Shown here in pieces: positions 1 through 8,638 of a DNA stretch of 64,000 nucleotides. Position 1 is the first letter of the stretch; each line of letters opens with the position of its first letter. Both the position numbers and the translations under genes were made by a program. The notes under the pieces were generated by a model that was given only the letters and a program-made list of their open reading frames with translations, did not search any database and was not told where the DNA came from. The DNA is from Prevotella melaninogenica (GTDB taxonomy: Bacteria > Bacteroidota > Bacteroidia > Bacteroidales > Bacteroidaceae): NCBI RefSeq assembly GCF_013267595.1, contig NZ_CP054010.1, positions 248,001-312,000 of the forward strand. Direction: 5' to 3'.

Positions 1-213
1 CTAATTGTTCGTATAGATAGAAATATCAGTAGAGGAACGGGAACTTTGCTTTCTCCTGCTGATAGGAAATTAGGAGACAAATTCAATAACGATATTGTTC
101 TTACGCTATATAGAGTATTGGGCAATGTAGAAAAGGGATGGTATGGACACCCACTTTGGATTCCGAATATCAAGTTTCCCGATAATACATGTTTCTACAA
201 TACTACCGATTAG
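1..213 (+). CDS. C-terminal fragment of an unidentified protein (cut by window edge)
   Basis: Frame 1 is open from the first base and stops at TAG 211-213, giving the last 70 residues of a protein that begins outside the window. The tail contains RGTGTLLSPADRKLGD and ends in an aromatic segment, GHPLWIPNIKFPDN. I do not recognise the family with certainty. The position directly upstream of an EVE-like/HNH nuclease locus, with 42 bp between them, suggests a restriction or defence operon. A Z1-type helicase-associated protein is one guess, but nothing in the visible part proves it. Confidence 0.55.
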   Translation, partial: LIVRIDRNISRGTGTLLSPADRKLGDKFNNDIVLTLYRVLGNVEKGWYGHPLWIPNIKFPDNTCFYNTTD

Positions 214-255
214 TGGAATATAACTATTAGACCGTTCTTCTTCACGCAAATATTT

Positions 256-1377
256 ATGAATAAACACCAACGCTCTTGGTTAGCTTTTGCTAATAGTAAA
301 GTTTGCAGACATGCAAACGCAATACACGATAAAGGCTTTATCAACTGGGGAATGAAAGATAACTTTCATTTCTCAGTTGGAGACATCATTTATTTGTTTG
401 TTTCAAATGAAAGACGTGTCATGTTTCAAATGGAAGTCATCGCCGAGAATTGTCCTCGCGAGGATCAATATTACTGGGTTATTGATGCTCCCAATGATAG
501 AACATATAAGCTACTTTTGCGAAAGGAATACAACGGAGAAGAACTGAATGAGAGTGTCCTTGAAAAGAATGGTTTCAAAGGTGGAGGTAGCATACAAAAC
601 CCTACATATAAAAACGAAAGGCTACTTTCTTATATTGAGTCAGTCTTTGACAAAGTTGAGTTTGCATTGATAGGATTGCCCACATTGGCTAATCGCCCTA
701 TTCTCTACGTTGACCTATTCTCTGGTAGATATGTTTCTACAAGAATAGGACACGAGGTATTCAATTTGGATAAGAATCCTGTTGATGGCAGATATTATGG
801 CTATTGCCCTGCATACGGTAATGTTTCAATTTCAGAACTTGGGGCAAGACCTTTAGAGGAATCAATTTCTGGTGTTATCGTTGTTTATACGAAGAAAATG
901 ATAGGTTCATCAGACAGAGAGCTTATTGCTTTCTGCGACAATGCTACCATTCATAGGAAAGGCATCTATGATGATAATCTCCAAAGGACTATTGAAGAGA
1001 ACGGAGAAAAGTCCGTTTGTAGCTTTGCAATAGAATCGGACACGCTTTTCAATCTTTCAGGGCTTGATGAAAAGTTTGTTATTCACGTTGCTGATTATAG
1101 CACTTGGATGTTCCGACAGCAACGTTTTTACAAAGGTACATATCCAAAACTGGACGACAAGATAATATCTTATATCGAAGCCTACCTTAAGAAAGAGGAG
1201 TCTGAAGATGATTTGAGCTATCAAGAGGCTATTCAGGATATTACACTTGACGATGAGGATAATTTCAAGGTATTGCTGTCCGGTAAAAATAAAATGAAAG
1301 CTCTGTATCTCTTTACTCATCGGTGTTACAGCCGTTTTACTTATCCAGGGGGCTTGGTTTTCAGTTTCAAACTGTAA
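256..1377 (+). CDS. EVE/PUA-like domain protein, probable N-terminal part of a broken HNH endonuclease
   Basis: A 373-residue reading frame. The first ~110 residues (RSWLAFANSKVCRHANAIHD, then GDIIYLFVSN) look like the EVE/PUA-like fold that reads modified bases in restriction enzymes: an open beta barrel beginning with a W/F-x-A-x-N/D strand and carrying a GD-I-Y strand. The middle (residues ~130-300) is not recognised. The acidic stretch near residues 315-340 resembles the linker that precedes HNH domains, and an HNH domain does follow 160 bp downstream in another frame. The last ~25 residues (from about nt 1300) look like out-of-frame translation: frame 2 there reads a hydrophobic LCISLLIGVTAVLLIQG segment instead. 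I infer that the gene once continued into the HNH part and is now interrupted. Nuclease and modified-base specificity are inferred from domain type only. Confidence 0.6.
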   Translation: MNKHQRSWLAFANSKVCRHANAIHDKGFINWGMKDNFHFSVGDIIYLFVSNERRVMFQMEVIAENCPREDQYYWVIDAPNDRTYKLLLRKEYNGEELNESVLEKNGFKGGGSIQNPTYKNERLLSYIESVFDKVEFALIGLPTLANRPILYVDLFSGRYVSTRIGHEVFNLDKNPVDGRYYGYCPAYGNVSISELGARPLEESISGVIVVYTKKMIGSSDRELIAFCDNATIHRKGIYDDNLQRTIEENGEKSVCSFAIESDTLFNLSGLDEKFVIHVADYSTWMFRQQRFYKGTYPKLDDKIISYIEAYLKKEESEDDLSYQEAIQDITLDDEDNFKVLLSGKNKMKALYLFTHRCYSRFTYPGGLVFSFKL

Positions 1378-1540
1378 GCATTATAAAATGTGCTTATATT
1401 GACAAGGAAAGCCCTATAATAACCAGATAAATTAATGAAATCATAAGTTTAAGTCTATTTTAACTAACACAGATAACTCCAAAAAAGTTTTATCGGACAC
1501 CAATAATTTCAAGGACACCTCCAAGGATAAGCCAGACTTC

Positions 1541-1924
1541 TTGAATGGGAATAACAGCAAGATGGTCAAGAAAAATCCGAAGATTGCCAAGCAGGCACTG
1601 GCACACGCCAAGTATCGCTGTGTTGCCAATCCGAAACACATTACGTTCAATACGGCAAAGGGAAAACCTTACATGGAGGGGCATCACTTGATACCTTGCA
1701 CGCAATCAAACGCCACTCTATTTTGGCAGACGAGAAATAGAAACATTGACTGTGAAAATAATATTGTCTGTCTATGCCCAACGTGCCACAGACGTATTCA
1801 TTATGGCTCTATTCAAGAAAAGAAGAGCTTAATCAAGACGTTGTATGATTCTCAGATAGGAAACCTTAAAAAGGTGGGATTAGATATTTCCTTAAACGAG
1901 TTATTGAAATTGTATTCCATTTAG
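1541..1924 (+). CDS. HNH endonuclease domain, probably detached C-terminal part of the preceding gene
   Basis: 127 residues from a TTG codon; the frame is open from nt 1439 after an in-frame TGA at 1436-1438, so the true start is unclear. It carries a classic HNH zinc-finger nuclease core: C at residue 27, then EGHHLIPC (residues ~46-53), then IDCENNIVCLCPTCHRRIHY (~64-83), with CxxC and the H-x3-H spacing expected of McrA-like enzymes. This would cut DNA, most likely modified or foreign DNA given the EVE-like domain upstream. No convincing start or ribosome site is visible, which supports the view that it is a fragment of a once-fused gene. A rho-independent hairpin follows at 2006-2057. Confidence 0.65.
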   Translation: MNGNNSKMVKKNPKIAKQALAHAKYRCVANPKHITFNTAKGKPYMEGHHLIPCTQSNATLFWQTRNRNIDCENNIVCLCPTCHRRIHYGSIQEKKSLIKTLYDSQIGNLKKVGLDISLNELLKLYSI

Positions 1925-2005
1925 GAAGTTCCTCCGTGGGGCGGACTTTCGTGAATCGAACTTATAATCTCGACCTTTTGGCTTAAATCCCTAACTCATA
2001 CTTAC

Positions 2006-2057
2006 AAGCAAGTCTTGGATTCGCCATTGGGGTGCACCAAGGCTTGCTTTCTTTTTA
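2006..2057 (+). terminator. rho-independent terminator after the HNH gene
   Basis: Imperfect stem AAGCAAGTCTTGG (2006-2018) pairing with CCAAGGCTTGCTT (2037-2049), with a loop of about 18 nt and a T-rich tail CTTTTT. It sits ~80 bp beyond the HNH stop codon. Confidence 0.6.
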
Positions 2058-2125
2058 TCGGTAGTCACTTTGCTTTAGTGGACACCCTGTCGCCCAGTGG
2101 TTGGCTACCACATGTCTAATAGAAG

Positions 2126-2905
2126 TTAAGCAGTCTGTCCACATACTTCATTCCATTTTTCCAATGCTTCAGCCATTACAAGGATTTTGCTCATCTCTTT
2201 GTCATTATCGCAGATTGTAGCCATAAGGTGTTGGGACATCATCCCAGGCGTTTCCCCTAAAACACGAAGAATGTGTTCGATGCAGGCAAAAACTCGCTTC
2301 CATAACGTGAGTGCCATGAGGTCGACCTCCATATCCGAAAAGTGTTCGCCCATGGTTTGGTATTCTGTGAACCTCTTTTCCAAAGCCATGACGGTATTTG
2401 TAAGGTAACATAGCGTTGCGTTGGCTATCTGACCATTGAAGTCGCAACCCATGTATGAGCCGAGTCCGAGGTGTTCTTTTGTTTCCTTATTGACCACCTC
2501 AATGTTCCATTGTATCTGGTATAACTCGAAAGCACGCACAAAGTTCATCAATAGATTCGTACTAAGCATGATATTCCAAGTCTGTCGACGCCCATATTTA
2601 ATCAGGTATATCATGACTGGTATATTCCCCAGACAGCCCCTCAACTCAATGTATTGACACTTGTACTTCTGGCAGCATTTGGTACGTCTTGTATACATTG
2701 CTACGAGCTCAGTGAGATTGTGTCGCTTGTTTTCCACAAAGTACTTTGTCTTTGTGAGAAGCTGGTAGAAGTTTTTCTTATATATGGAGTGTATCATTTC
2801 ACCATTAATGCGGGAAAGACAAAGATAAAAAAGCTCTTCCAAAATTTGGAGTGATGTTATGATGTCCTTTATACCACTTGTTAGTAAAGAAAGTTTGTAA
2901 ATAGT
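2126..2905 (-). pseudogene. IS4-family transposase remnant with in-frame internal deletion
   Basis: The readable frame runs from a TTG at 2842 (238 residues) and is open back to about 2905. It is homologous to the intact transposase at 25806-27263: the middle blocks match almost residue for residue (KYKCQYIELRGCLGNIP; GRRQTWNIMLST). About 193 residues are missing: NFYQLLT is joined directly to KTKYFVENKRHN, which in the intact protein are residues ~75-81 and ~275 onward. The deleted part holds the first two catalytic Asp motifs, and the YREK Arg is Gln here (YQIQWNIE). The last ~80 residues diverge from the intact copy, so it derives from a related but different element. No terminal repeats like those at 25721 and 27376 are seen. 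It cannot transpose by itself. Confidence 0.8.
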
Positions 2906-3110
2906 TCATTATAAGCGTTTTGTAGTGTGTATAACCCATGTGGTACAACAACAACTTTCGTAACCATTAAATTAGTACTTTGTATTCTTTAATATCAGTA
3001 AACAAAGGGGATATAAAAGTACATAACTTATAAAAGTTATTGATAATCAGACATTAAACATTATCATTCCAAAATCCTGAAGACCCCTTTTCTACTAAAT
3101 CTCCCCTATC

Positions 3111-5129
3111 CTATTTCCCTAACTCACCCACATAGTGGATAATTTTCCCTTCACTTGTCACACCTTCAATTATAATACGATAGTTTGAACGATATTCTGC
3201 AGGTAAAAGTAGACGGAAAGAGCTACCGCGTAATGAGGGTAACCACACAGGAGTATGTGCGTTAGGAGTGTAACTTTGTGGAATTTGATAGCCTAATGTA
3301 GTAAAAGTCTTCGTATTTGTCAGTGGCACAGAAGCCGCTTTGAAATCCCCTTTCTTCGTTGTTATAGAGATAACACCCATACCACCAATCGCTCCCCAGA
3401 TAACTGTTGAGCCACCCTTAAAGACATCTACTCTCTCAACATCAGACATCTGGATGTTGTCTAAGTCGTAATCATCATTGACAAATATCCCATCTATGGC
3501 AATAGCAGCAGGTCTTTTTCCATCCACAGCTGTACCTCCACGTACATAGCATTTCCCCAATTCAACCGTAACACTCGGTACTCTACGCAACAATTCATGC
3601 AAACAAGTTGCACCAATACTTTCTATATCACGTAGACCAAAGGAGAAATCAGCAGTTCGTGCATAAGCATCAGAACGAGAAGAATAGGTAGGTTGATGAC
3701 TGAAGATATTTATTTCTTCTATCTGTATACTCCCTTTCGGTAATTCTAATGTTGCATCTACGCGTGTAGTATCATTACTTGTCCATTCAAACGGAGGAAG
3801 TTGTCCTTTATAAGCAGGGAACTCCTCTTCGTCTAACAGCAGTTTTACCCACGATTTTCCAGCTTTTGTAAACGCATTAAGGACATACTGTGTGCCTTCA
3901 GGAAAATCTATTCCTTCAAATGAAAAACGTCCTTGTGCATCGGTTTTAGTAACAGCATAAAAACCTTTATCGGGTGAAATAAGATTTACAATACCTTCTT
4001 TTATAGCTTTATGCCCTACCAATGTCTCAACTCGTCCACGTATTACAGCAGACTTTTCGATACCAATCTTTCCCTTCTTACATTCCCCTCTGATTACATC
4101 TGCCATTCGATACCGATTCCAACTACAGCTGTCAAGCAATCGTTCCGATTCATTATTAGAAAGAACAGATGCTGGTTCTTCTGGACAATCTGCCACATCC
4201 ATATCGTATAATAAATGAGAAAGAATGTTTGATTGTCCTGTTAAATCGTCAGTTCCGGCATATTCTACACGTAGAGAAACGTCCATTGTCTCTCCCTCTC
4301 GTAAGCTATCAGCCTTAATAATAAAAGGTATTTGCTCATCATTTGATTTCTCTGTCCCCATCCATCTTACAGAAATCGGACACTGTTCTTTCTCTGGATA
4401 TAAGAATTTCAGTTTTTCTACAACTGTTTTTAAGTTGGAATCCAAGAGCTGGAAAGAATAAATACCGCCTTGAGAAAGACTATCATAACTCAGAATAACA
4501 TCTTTCCCTTGGCTTATTTTTCCAAAGTAAAGAGGGATTGAACGACAGTGAACAAATAGTCTATAGCTACTATTTAAGCTATCTGACGGATTATTAATAC
4601 TTACTTTAATATCCTTGTTTAATTCATTGATAGATAGTTTTATTTTCGAATTACTATTGGTAATATCAGTAGCTTCCCCATACTTAAAAGGTAATAGCTT
4701 TCCATGACCACCAATAAAGATACTTTTAAGACTCTCATAGCGACTGAGGTTCAACATATTCTTCGTATAACTACGTAACAAATAACGTCCTTTTGCAACT
4801 CCTTCTGGAATGTCAATATGTCCAACAAAACCTTGATCGCTCCGTATTAGACGTACTCGTTTCACGACGAGATGTTCTGGATTAAGAAGTTCTACGTATA
4901 CATAACGGCTCACACTATCCGCCTGATGAACTACTGCATTCACTAAGAAGACACGCAAGTTAATACGTTGCCCTGCTTGATAACTATCTGCATCGGTAAA
5001 TACGTAGGTTTTCTCTTGAGGGAATAGCTGTACTTGCCGCAGGATACGACTCAGTAACACATTGTTAGTCTGAGCATACAATGATGTTTGAAAGCATGTT
5101 AGAAATATTATGAATAGTAGTTTTCTCAT
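3111..5129 (-). CDS. secreted protein with MG2-like, carboxypeptidase-regulatory and TonB-plug domains, no beta barrel
   Basis: 672 residues with a clean signal peptide (MRKLLFIIFLTCFQTSLYAQ). Residues ~30-130 resemble a macroglobulin MG2 strand set (EKTYVFTDADSYQAGQ... RYLLRSYT), the pattern of Bacteroidetes surface receptors with extended ligand-binding arms. Residues ~365-440 form a carboxypeptidase-regulatory beta sandwich (VIRGRVETLVGHKAIKEG... TDAQGRFSFEGIDFPEG). Residues ~510-610 are a TonB-receptor plug (CLHELLRRVP; AIAIDGIFVND; VERVDVFKGG; GGMGVISITT). The protein ends ~60 residues later, so the 22-strand barrel of a true TonB-dependent transporter is absent. It is therefore likely an outer-membrane-associated plug-only protein; the ligand is unknown. 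It is a single gene, divergent from mutS2, with a possible -7 element (TAAGTTTG) at 5204-5211. Confidence 0.75.
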   Translation of the reverse strand: MRKLLFIIFLTCFQTSLYAQTNNVLLSRILRQVQLFPQEKTYVFTDADSYQAGQRINLRVFLVNAVVHQADSVSRYVYVELLNPEHLVVKRVRLIRSDQGFVGHIDIPEGVAKGRYLLRSYTKNMLNLSRYESLKSIFIGGHGKLLPFKYGEATDITNSNSKIKLSINELNKDIKVSINNPSDSLNSSYRLFVHCRSIPLYFGKISQGKDVILSYDSLSQGGIYSFQLLDSNLKTVVEKLKFLYPEKEQCPISVRWMGTEKSNDEQIPFIIKADSLREGETMDVSLRVEYAGTDDLTGQSNILSHLLYDMDVADCPEEPASVLSNNESERLLDSCSWNRYRMADVIRGECKKGKIGIEKSAVIRGRVETLVGHKAIKEGIVNLISPDKGFYAVTKTDAQGRFSFEGIDFPEGTQYVLNAFTKAGKSWVKLLLDEEEFPAYKGQLPPFEWTSNDTTRVDATLELPKGSIQIEEINIFSHQPTYSSRSDAYARTADFSFGLRDIESIGATCLHELLRRVPSVTVELGKCYVRGGTAVDGKRPAAIAIDGIFVNDDYDLDNIQMSDVERVDVFKGGSTVIWGAIGGMGVISITTKKGDFKAASVPLTNTKTFTTLGYQIPQSYTPNAHTPVWLPSLRGSSFRLLLPAEYRSNYRIIIEGVTSEGKIIHYVGELGK

Positions 5130-5203
5130 ATAGATAGACCCCAGTGAATGAGTTTATGTAATAGACTTTCAGCAATAAAGATAATCTTCCGTAGAATCAT
5201 ATG

Positions 5204-5211
5204 CAAACTTA
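5204..5211 (-). promoter_or_regulatory. possible -7 element for the plug-domain gene
   Basis: On the minus strand the octamer TAAGTTTG fits the Bacteroidetes TAnnTTTG -7 box and lies 75 bp upstream of the start at 5129. No TTTG at the usual 19-20 nt distance is seen, so support is weak. Confidence 0.3.
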
Positions 5212-5364
5212 CACAAAAATATTAAATAATAGGTTCAAAAATAGAAAAACCATACATTAACATTGAAAAACTTGTATTCTTTGTCTGTTTAGGGTGTTAT
5301 AATGTTTTTCAAACTACAAATTACTTATGTTTTAAACGTATAGTGTAGTGGTGTTAACCATTAG

Positions 5365-5463
5365 CACCAATGGTACGGAGCATCAGCACTATATGTGCGG
5401 AGCATCAGCACTATATGTGCGGAGTATCAACACCACATGTGCGGAGCATTCATACTCTATGTG
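5365..5463. repeat. five-unit 22-nt tandem array with CAC-N5-GTG dyads (array A)
   Basis: Dyads of 11 nt start at 5365, 5387, 5409, 5431 and 5453, exactly 22 nt apart: CACCAATGGTA, CACTATATGTG, CACTATATGTG, CACCACATGTG, TACTCTATGTG. The 11-nt linkers are CGGAGCATCAG, CGGAGCATCAG, CGGAGTATCAA and CGGAGCATTCA. The array lies in the 691-bp gap between the divergent plug-domain gene (start 5129) and mutS2 (start 5821). Related arrays are at 16271-16347 and 59619-59695. The rest of the gap is AT-rich with nothing else recognised except weak -7 boxes. Confidence 0.85.
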
Positions 5464-5697
5464 ATAAGCTGTAATCTGTTAGTAGGAAATGGGAAGTTAG
5501 AACTCTTATAGAAGTTGTTATAAGGTGAATAAGCTACAAATAACTCATCTGTTTGAGCAATGTATTGTCGGGAAACAATAAAAATATTGATTCAGAAGAC
5601 AATAATATGAATTGAAATAACAGTCAGATGTGGATTAATAATCAACTTAGCGTCAAAGGTTCTGCACTTATACTATCCATATTACAGAAACATTTTG

Positions 5698-5705
5698 TAA
5701 ATTTG
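5698..5705 (+). promoter_or_regulatory. possible -7 promoter element for mutS2
   Basis: TAAATTTG matches TAnnTTTG and is followed by GC, as is common in Bacteroidales. It lies 115 bp upstream of the mutS2 start. No good -33 TTTG is found at 19-20 nt. Confidence 0.35.
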
Positions 5706-5820
5706 CAGTTCAATAGGCTGTTTTATATATTAGCAAAAAAGGATTGTTGATTTAGTAATTTATCAGTGGAAACGATACTGATATTAAAGCCTACAAATAA
5801 CACATTGAGAAGATAAAAGA

Positions 5821-8529
5821 ATGATATACCCCAAGAATTTTGAGCAAAAGATTGGTTTCACAGAGGTGCGCTCACTTCTGCGTGCACGCTGTTTGTCTCC
5901 TTTAGGTAAGGAACGAGTTGATGCAATGAGCTTCTCAACCGATGCCGCACAGGTGAATACCTGGATGGAAGAGATTAGAGAGTTTCGCAGAATACAAGAG
6001 GGACAAGACGACTTTCCTTTAGATAATTTCTTTGATGTACGTGAAAGTGTGGCACGAATCCGCTTGGAAGGAACCTACATGGAGGTTGAAGAACTCTTTG
6101 ATTTGAAGCGTTCATTAGAGACAATTATTGCTATTGTGAACTTTCTGAGCCGTGGAGAGGAGACGGAACAGGGCGAAATACGTCATTACTACCCTGCTCT
6201 CTATAATCTTGCTGATGGTGTAGCAACCTTCCCACTGCTTGTTCAGCGTATCTCACAGATTATCGATAAATTCGGTAAAATGCGTGACAATGCTTCTCCA
6301 GAACTACTTCAGATACGCCGTGAGTTGGCGCGCATCGAGGGAAGTATCTCACGTACGTTATATGGTATCTTGCGTGCTGCACAGGGTGAAGGACTTGTTG
6401 AGAAGGATGTCACACCTACATTGCGTGATGGTCGACTGGTTATCCCTGTTGCACCGGGCTTAAAACGTAAGATTTCGGGTATTGTACACGATGAAAGTGC
6501 TACGGGTAGGACGGTATATATTGAGCCTACTGAGGTTGTAGAGGCTAATAATAAGGTTCGTGAACTTGAGAATGAGGAGCGTAGAGAGATGATTCGAATT
6601 CTCACGGACTTTGCTAAGAAGGTACGTCCTAACGTACGGGAGATTCTCGATTCGTACAATCTTATGGCGGCAGTTGACTTTATTCGTGCAAAGGCTGAGC
6701 TGGCTCGACTCTTCAAGAGCTTTGAACCGCAGGTAGCTGAGGAACCTCATATTGATTGGATTAGAGCTATTCATCCCCTACTGCAACTATCATTAGAAAG
6801 AAAGCATAATAACAAGTTAAAAGATTCATTATCTGTAGATAACAGAGAAATAGATAAAGTTTCTAATGAAGTTGATAATACACAGGATTACGACACGATA
6901 TTAGAAGAAGAGAACGATACACGTAATGTCCCTTCAAGTGTTGTTCCCCTCGATATTCAACTCACAAAAGATAAGCATCTGTTGATTATCTCTGGTCCGA
7001 ATGCTGGTGGTAAATCCGTTTGTTTGAAGACTGTGGGTTTACTTCAGTATATGCTTCAGTGCGGTCTTTCAATCCCTGTTGGTGACCGTTCAACCACAGG
7101 TATCTTTACGGATATTATGATAGATATCGGTGATGAACAGAGTATTGAGAACGACCTCAGTACCTATTCTTCTCATTTGATGAATATGAAGGTGATGATG
7201 CGTCGTGCTTCAGAGCGTACGCTTATCCTCATTGATGAGTTTGGAACTGGTACGGAACCACAGATTGGTGGAGCAATTGCCGAGTCTGTTTTACGTCAGT
7301 TCTGGAAGAAGCATGCTTGGGCTGTGATTACAACCCACTATCAGAACCTCAAGCATTTTGCAGAAGAACATCCTGGTACAGTCAATGGTGCGATGCTCTA
7401 TGACCGTCATGAAATGCGCCCACTCTTCCAGTTGGCAATCGGTAGACCCGGTAGTTCGTTTGCTATAGAGATTGCTCGAAAGACGGGAATACCAGAAGAA
7501 GTAATCCGTGATGCGTCAGAGATTGTTGGTTCCGATTATATTCAGATTGATAAGTACTTACAGGATATTGTTCGAGATAAACGTTATTGGGAGAATAAGC
7601 GTCAAACCATTCACAGCCATGAGAAGGAATTGGAGAAACGTATTAGTCAATATGAAAAGGATATTGCAGCGTTAGAACAAAGTCGTAAGGATATTCTCAA
7701 CCGTGCCAAGGTACAAGCAGAAGAGATTATCAAGGAGAGCAATCGTCGTATAGAAAACGCTATTCGTGAAATCAGAGAGAAGCAGGCTGAGAAGGAAGAA
7801 ACCAAGCGTATTCGTCAGGAATTAGCTGCTTATGAAGCTGGATTGACAGATGCGGGAAAGACAGATAAGAGCGATACGTCTAATAAGAAGAAGCTTAAGA
7901 GTAGCGGATTACTCTCTGATGACGATTTCCAAAAGAAGGTTGACAAGATTAAGAATCGTAAGGAACGCCACGAACAGCATCTGAAAGAGAAGGCAAGTAA
8001 GCAACAAGCAGCTGCTGAAGCATTGAAGAATGCCGTACGTAAACAGCAAGGAGGTGGAATCGTTATGGCTGGTGATGCTGTACGTATAAAGGGGCTTACA
8101 TCTGTTGGTAAGGTGGAATCTATTGAAAGAAAGCAGGCAACTGTTATCTTTGGTGGTATGAGAACAAAGATGGCTATCAGTCGTTTGGAGCATGTTGATG
8201 CGGCTACTATTCAGTCAGAACAGAAGCAATTCCAGGCTTATAACTATAGTCGTGAGACTCGTGAGACCATTGATAAGCATCGTAATCAGTTCCGACAAGA
8301 GTTGGATGTACGTGGTATGAGGGCTGATGAAGCCTTAAATCAGGTGCAATACTTTATAGATGATGCTATCCTTGTTGGGGCAAGTCAGGTGCGTATTCTT
8401 CATGGTAAAGGCAATGGTATACTTCGTCAGCTAATCCGACAGTACCTTGGCAGTGTCCCTAACGTCACAAACTATCGCGATGAACATGTACAGTTTGGCG
8501 GTGCAGGTATCACGGTTGTGGAACTATAA
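5821..8529 (+). CDS. mutS2: endonuclease MutS2
   Basis: 902 residues, longer than most MutS2 (about 780-830). MutS2 acts on branched DNA and/or collided ribosomes rather than in mismatch repair. Order: lever/core region (1-330), ABC-type ATPase with Walker A GPNAGGKS (residues 392-399) and Walker B TLILIDEFGTGTEP (~468-481), coiled coil (~590-700; rich in K/E/R), KOW-like segment near 745-775, and C-terminal Smr domain (~826-902) with LDVRGM and HGKGNGILR, the nuclease signature. The extra length is partly a hydrophilic insert of ~40 residues (about 335-380) just before the ATPase. ATG at 5821 is the natural start, MIYPKNFEQKIGF being the conserved MutS2 N-terminus. It is the first of a plus-strand group; the next gene starts 109 bp downstream. 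Confidence 0.95.
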   Translation: MIYPKNFEQKIGFTEVRSLLRARCLSPLGKERVDAMSFSTDAAQVNTWMEEIREFRRIQEGQDDFPLDNFFDVRESVARIRLEGTYMEVEELFDLKRSLETIIAIVNFLSRGEETEQGEIRHYYPALYNLADGVATFPLLVQRISQIIDKFGKMRDNASPELLQIRRELARIEGSISRTLYGILRAAQGEGLVEKDVTPTLRDGRLVIPVAPGLKRKISGIVHDESATGRTVYIEPTEVVEANNKVRELENEERREMIRILTDFAKKVRPNVREILDSYNLMAAVDFIRAKAELARLFKSFEPQVAEEPHIDWIRAIHPLLQLSLERKHNNKLKDSLSVDNREIDKVSNEVDNTQDYDTILEEENDTRNVPSSVVPLDIQLTKDKHLLIISGPNAGGKSVCLKTVGLLQYMLQCGLSIPVGDRSTTGIFTDIMIDIGDEQSIENDLSTYSSHLMNMKVMMRRASERTLILIDEFGTGTEPQIGGAIAESVLRQFWKKHAWAVITTHYQNLKHFAEEHPGTVNGAMLYDRHEMRPLFQLAIGRPGSSFAIEIARKTGIPEEVIRDASEIVGSDYIQIDKYLQDIVRDKRYWENKRQTIHSHEKELEKRISQYEKDIAALEQSRKDILNRAKVQAEEIIKESNRRIENAIREIREKQAEKEETKRIRQELAAYEAGLTDAGKTDKSDTSNKKKLKSSGLLSDDDFQKKVDKIKNRKERHEQHLKEKASKQQAAAEALKNAVRKQQGGGIVMAGDAVRIKGLTSVGKVESIERKQATVIFGGMRTKMAISRLEHVDAATIQSEQKQFQAYNYSRETRETIDKHRNQFRQELDVRGMRADEALNQVQYFIDDAILVGASQVRILHGKGNGILRQLIRQYLGSVPNVTNYRDEHVQFGGAGITVVEL

Positions 8530-8638
8530 GTTAGTTGACAAGTTTACAAGTAAACAAGTTTACGAGTTATTTCTTTTATTAGAAGACAGATAAAGAATAT
8601 AGGCAATAAATTGAAAGAGCAAGCGTTAGAATATTAAT

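Noticed and set aside
1925..2125. tRNA gene after the HNH fragment
   Set aside because: The hairpins there do not form a cloverleaf and no T-loop sequence is present; one hairpin is a terminator.
2126..2905. Functional second copy of the IS4-type element
   Set aside because: Both catalytic Asp motifs are deleted and no terminal inverted repeats matching 25721/27376 are found around it.
5365..5463. CRISPR array
   Set aside because: Short period of 22 nt, the 'spacers' are as similar as the 'repeats', no leader and no cas genes in the window.
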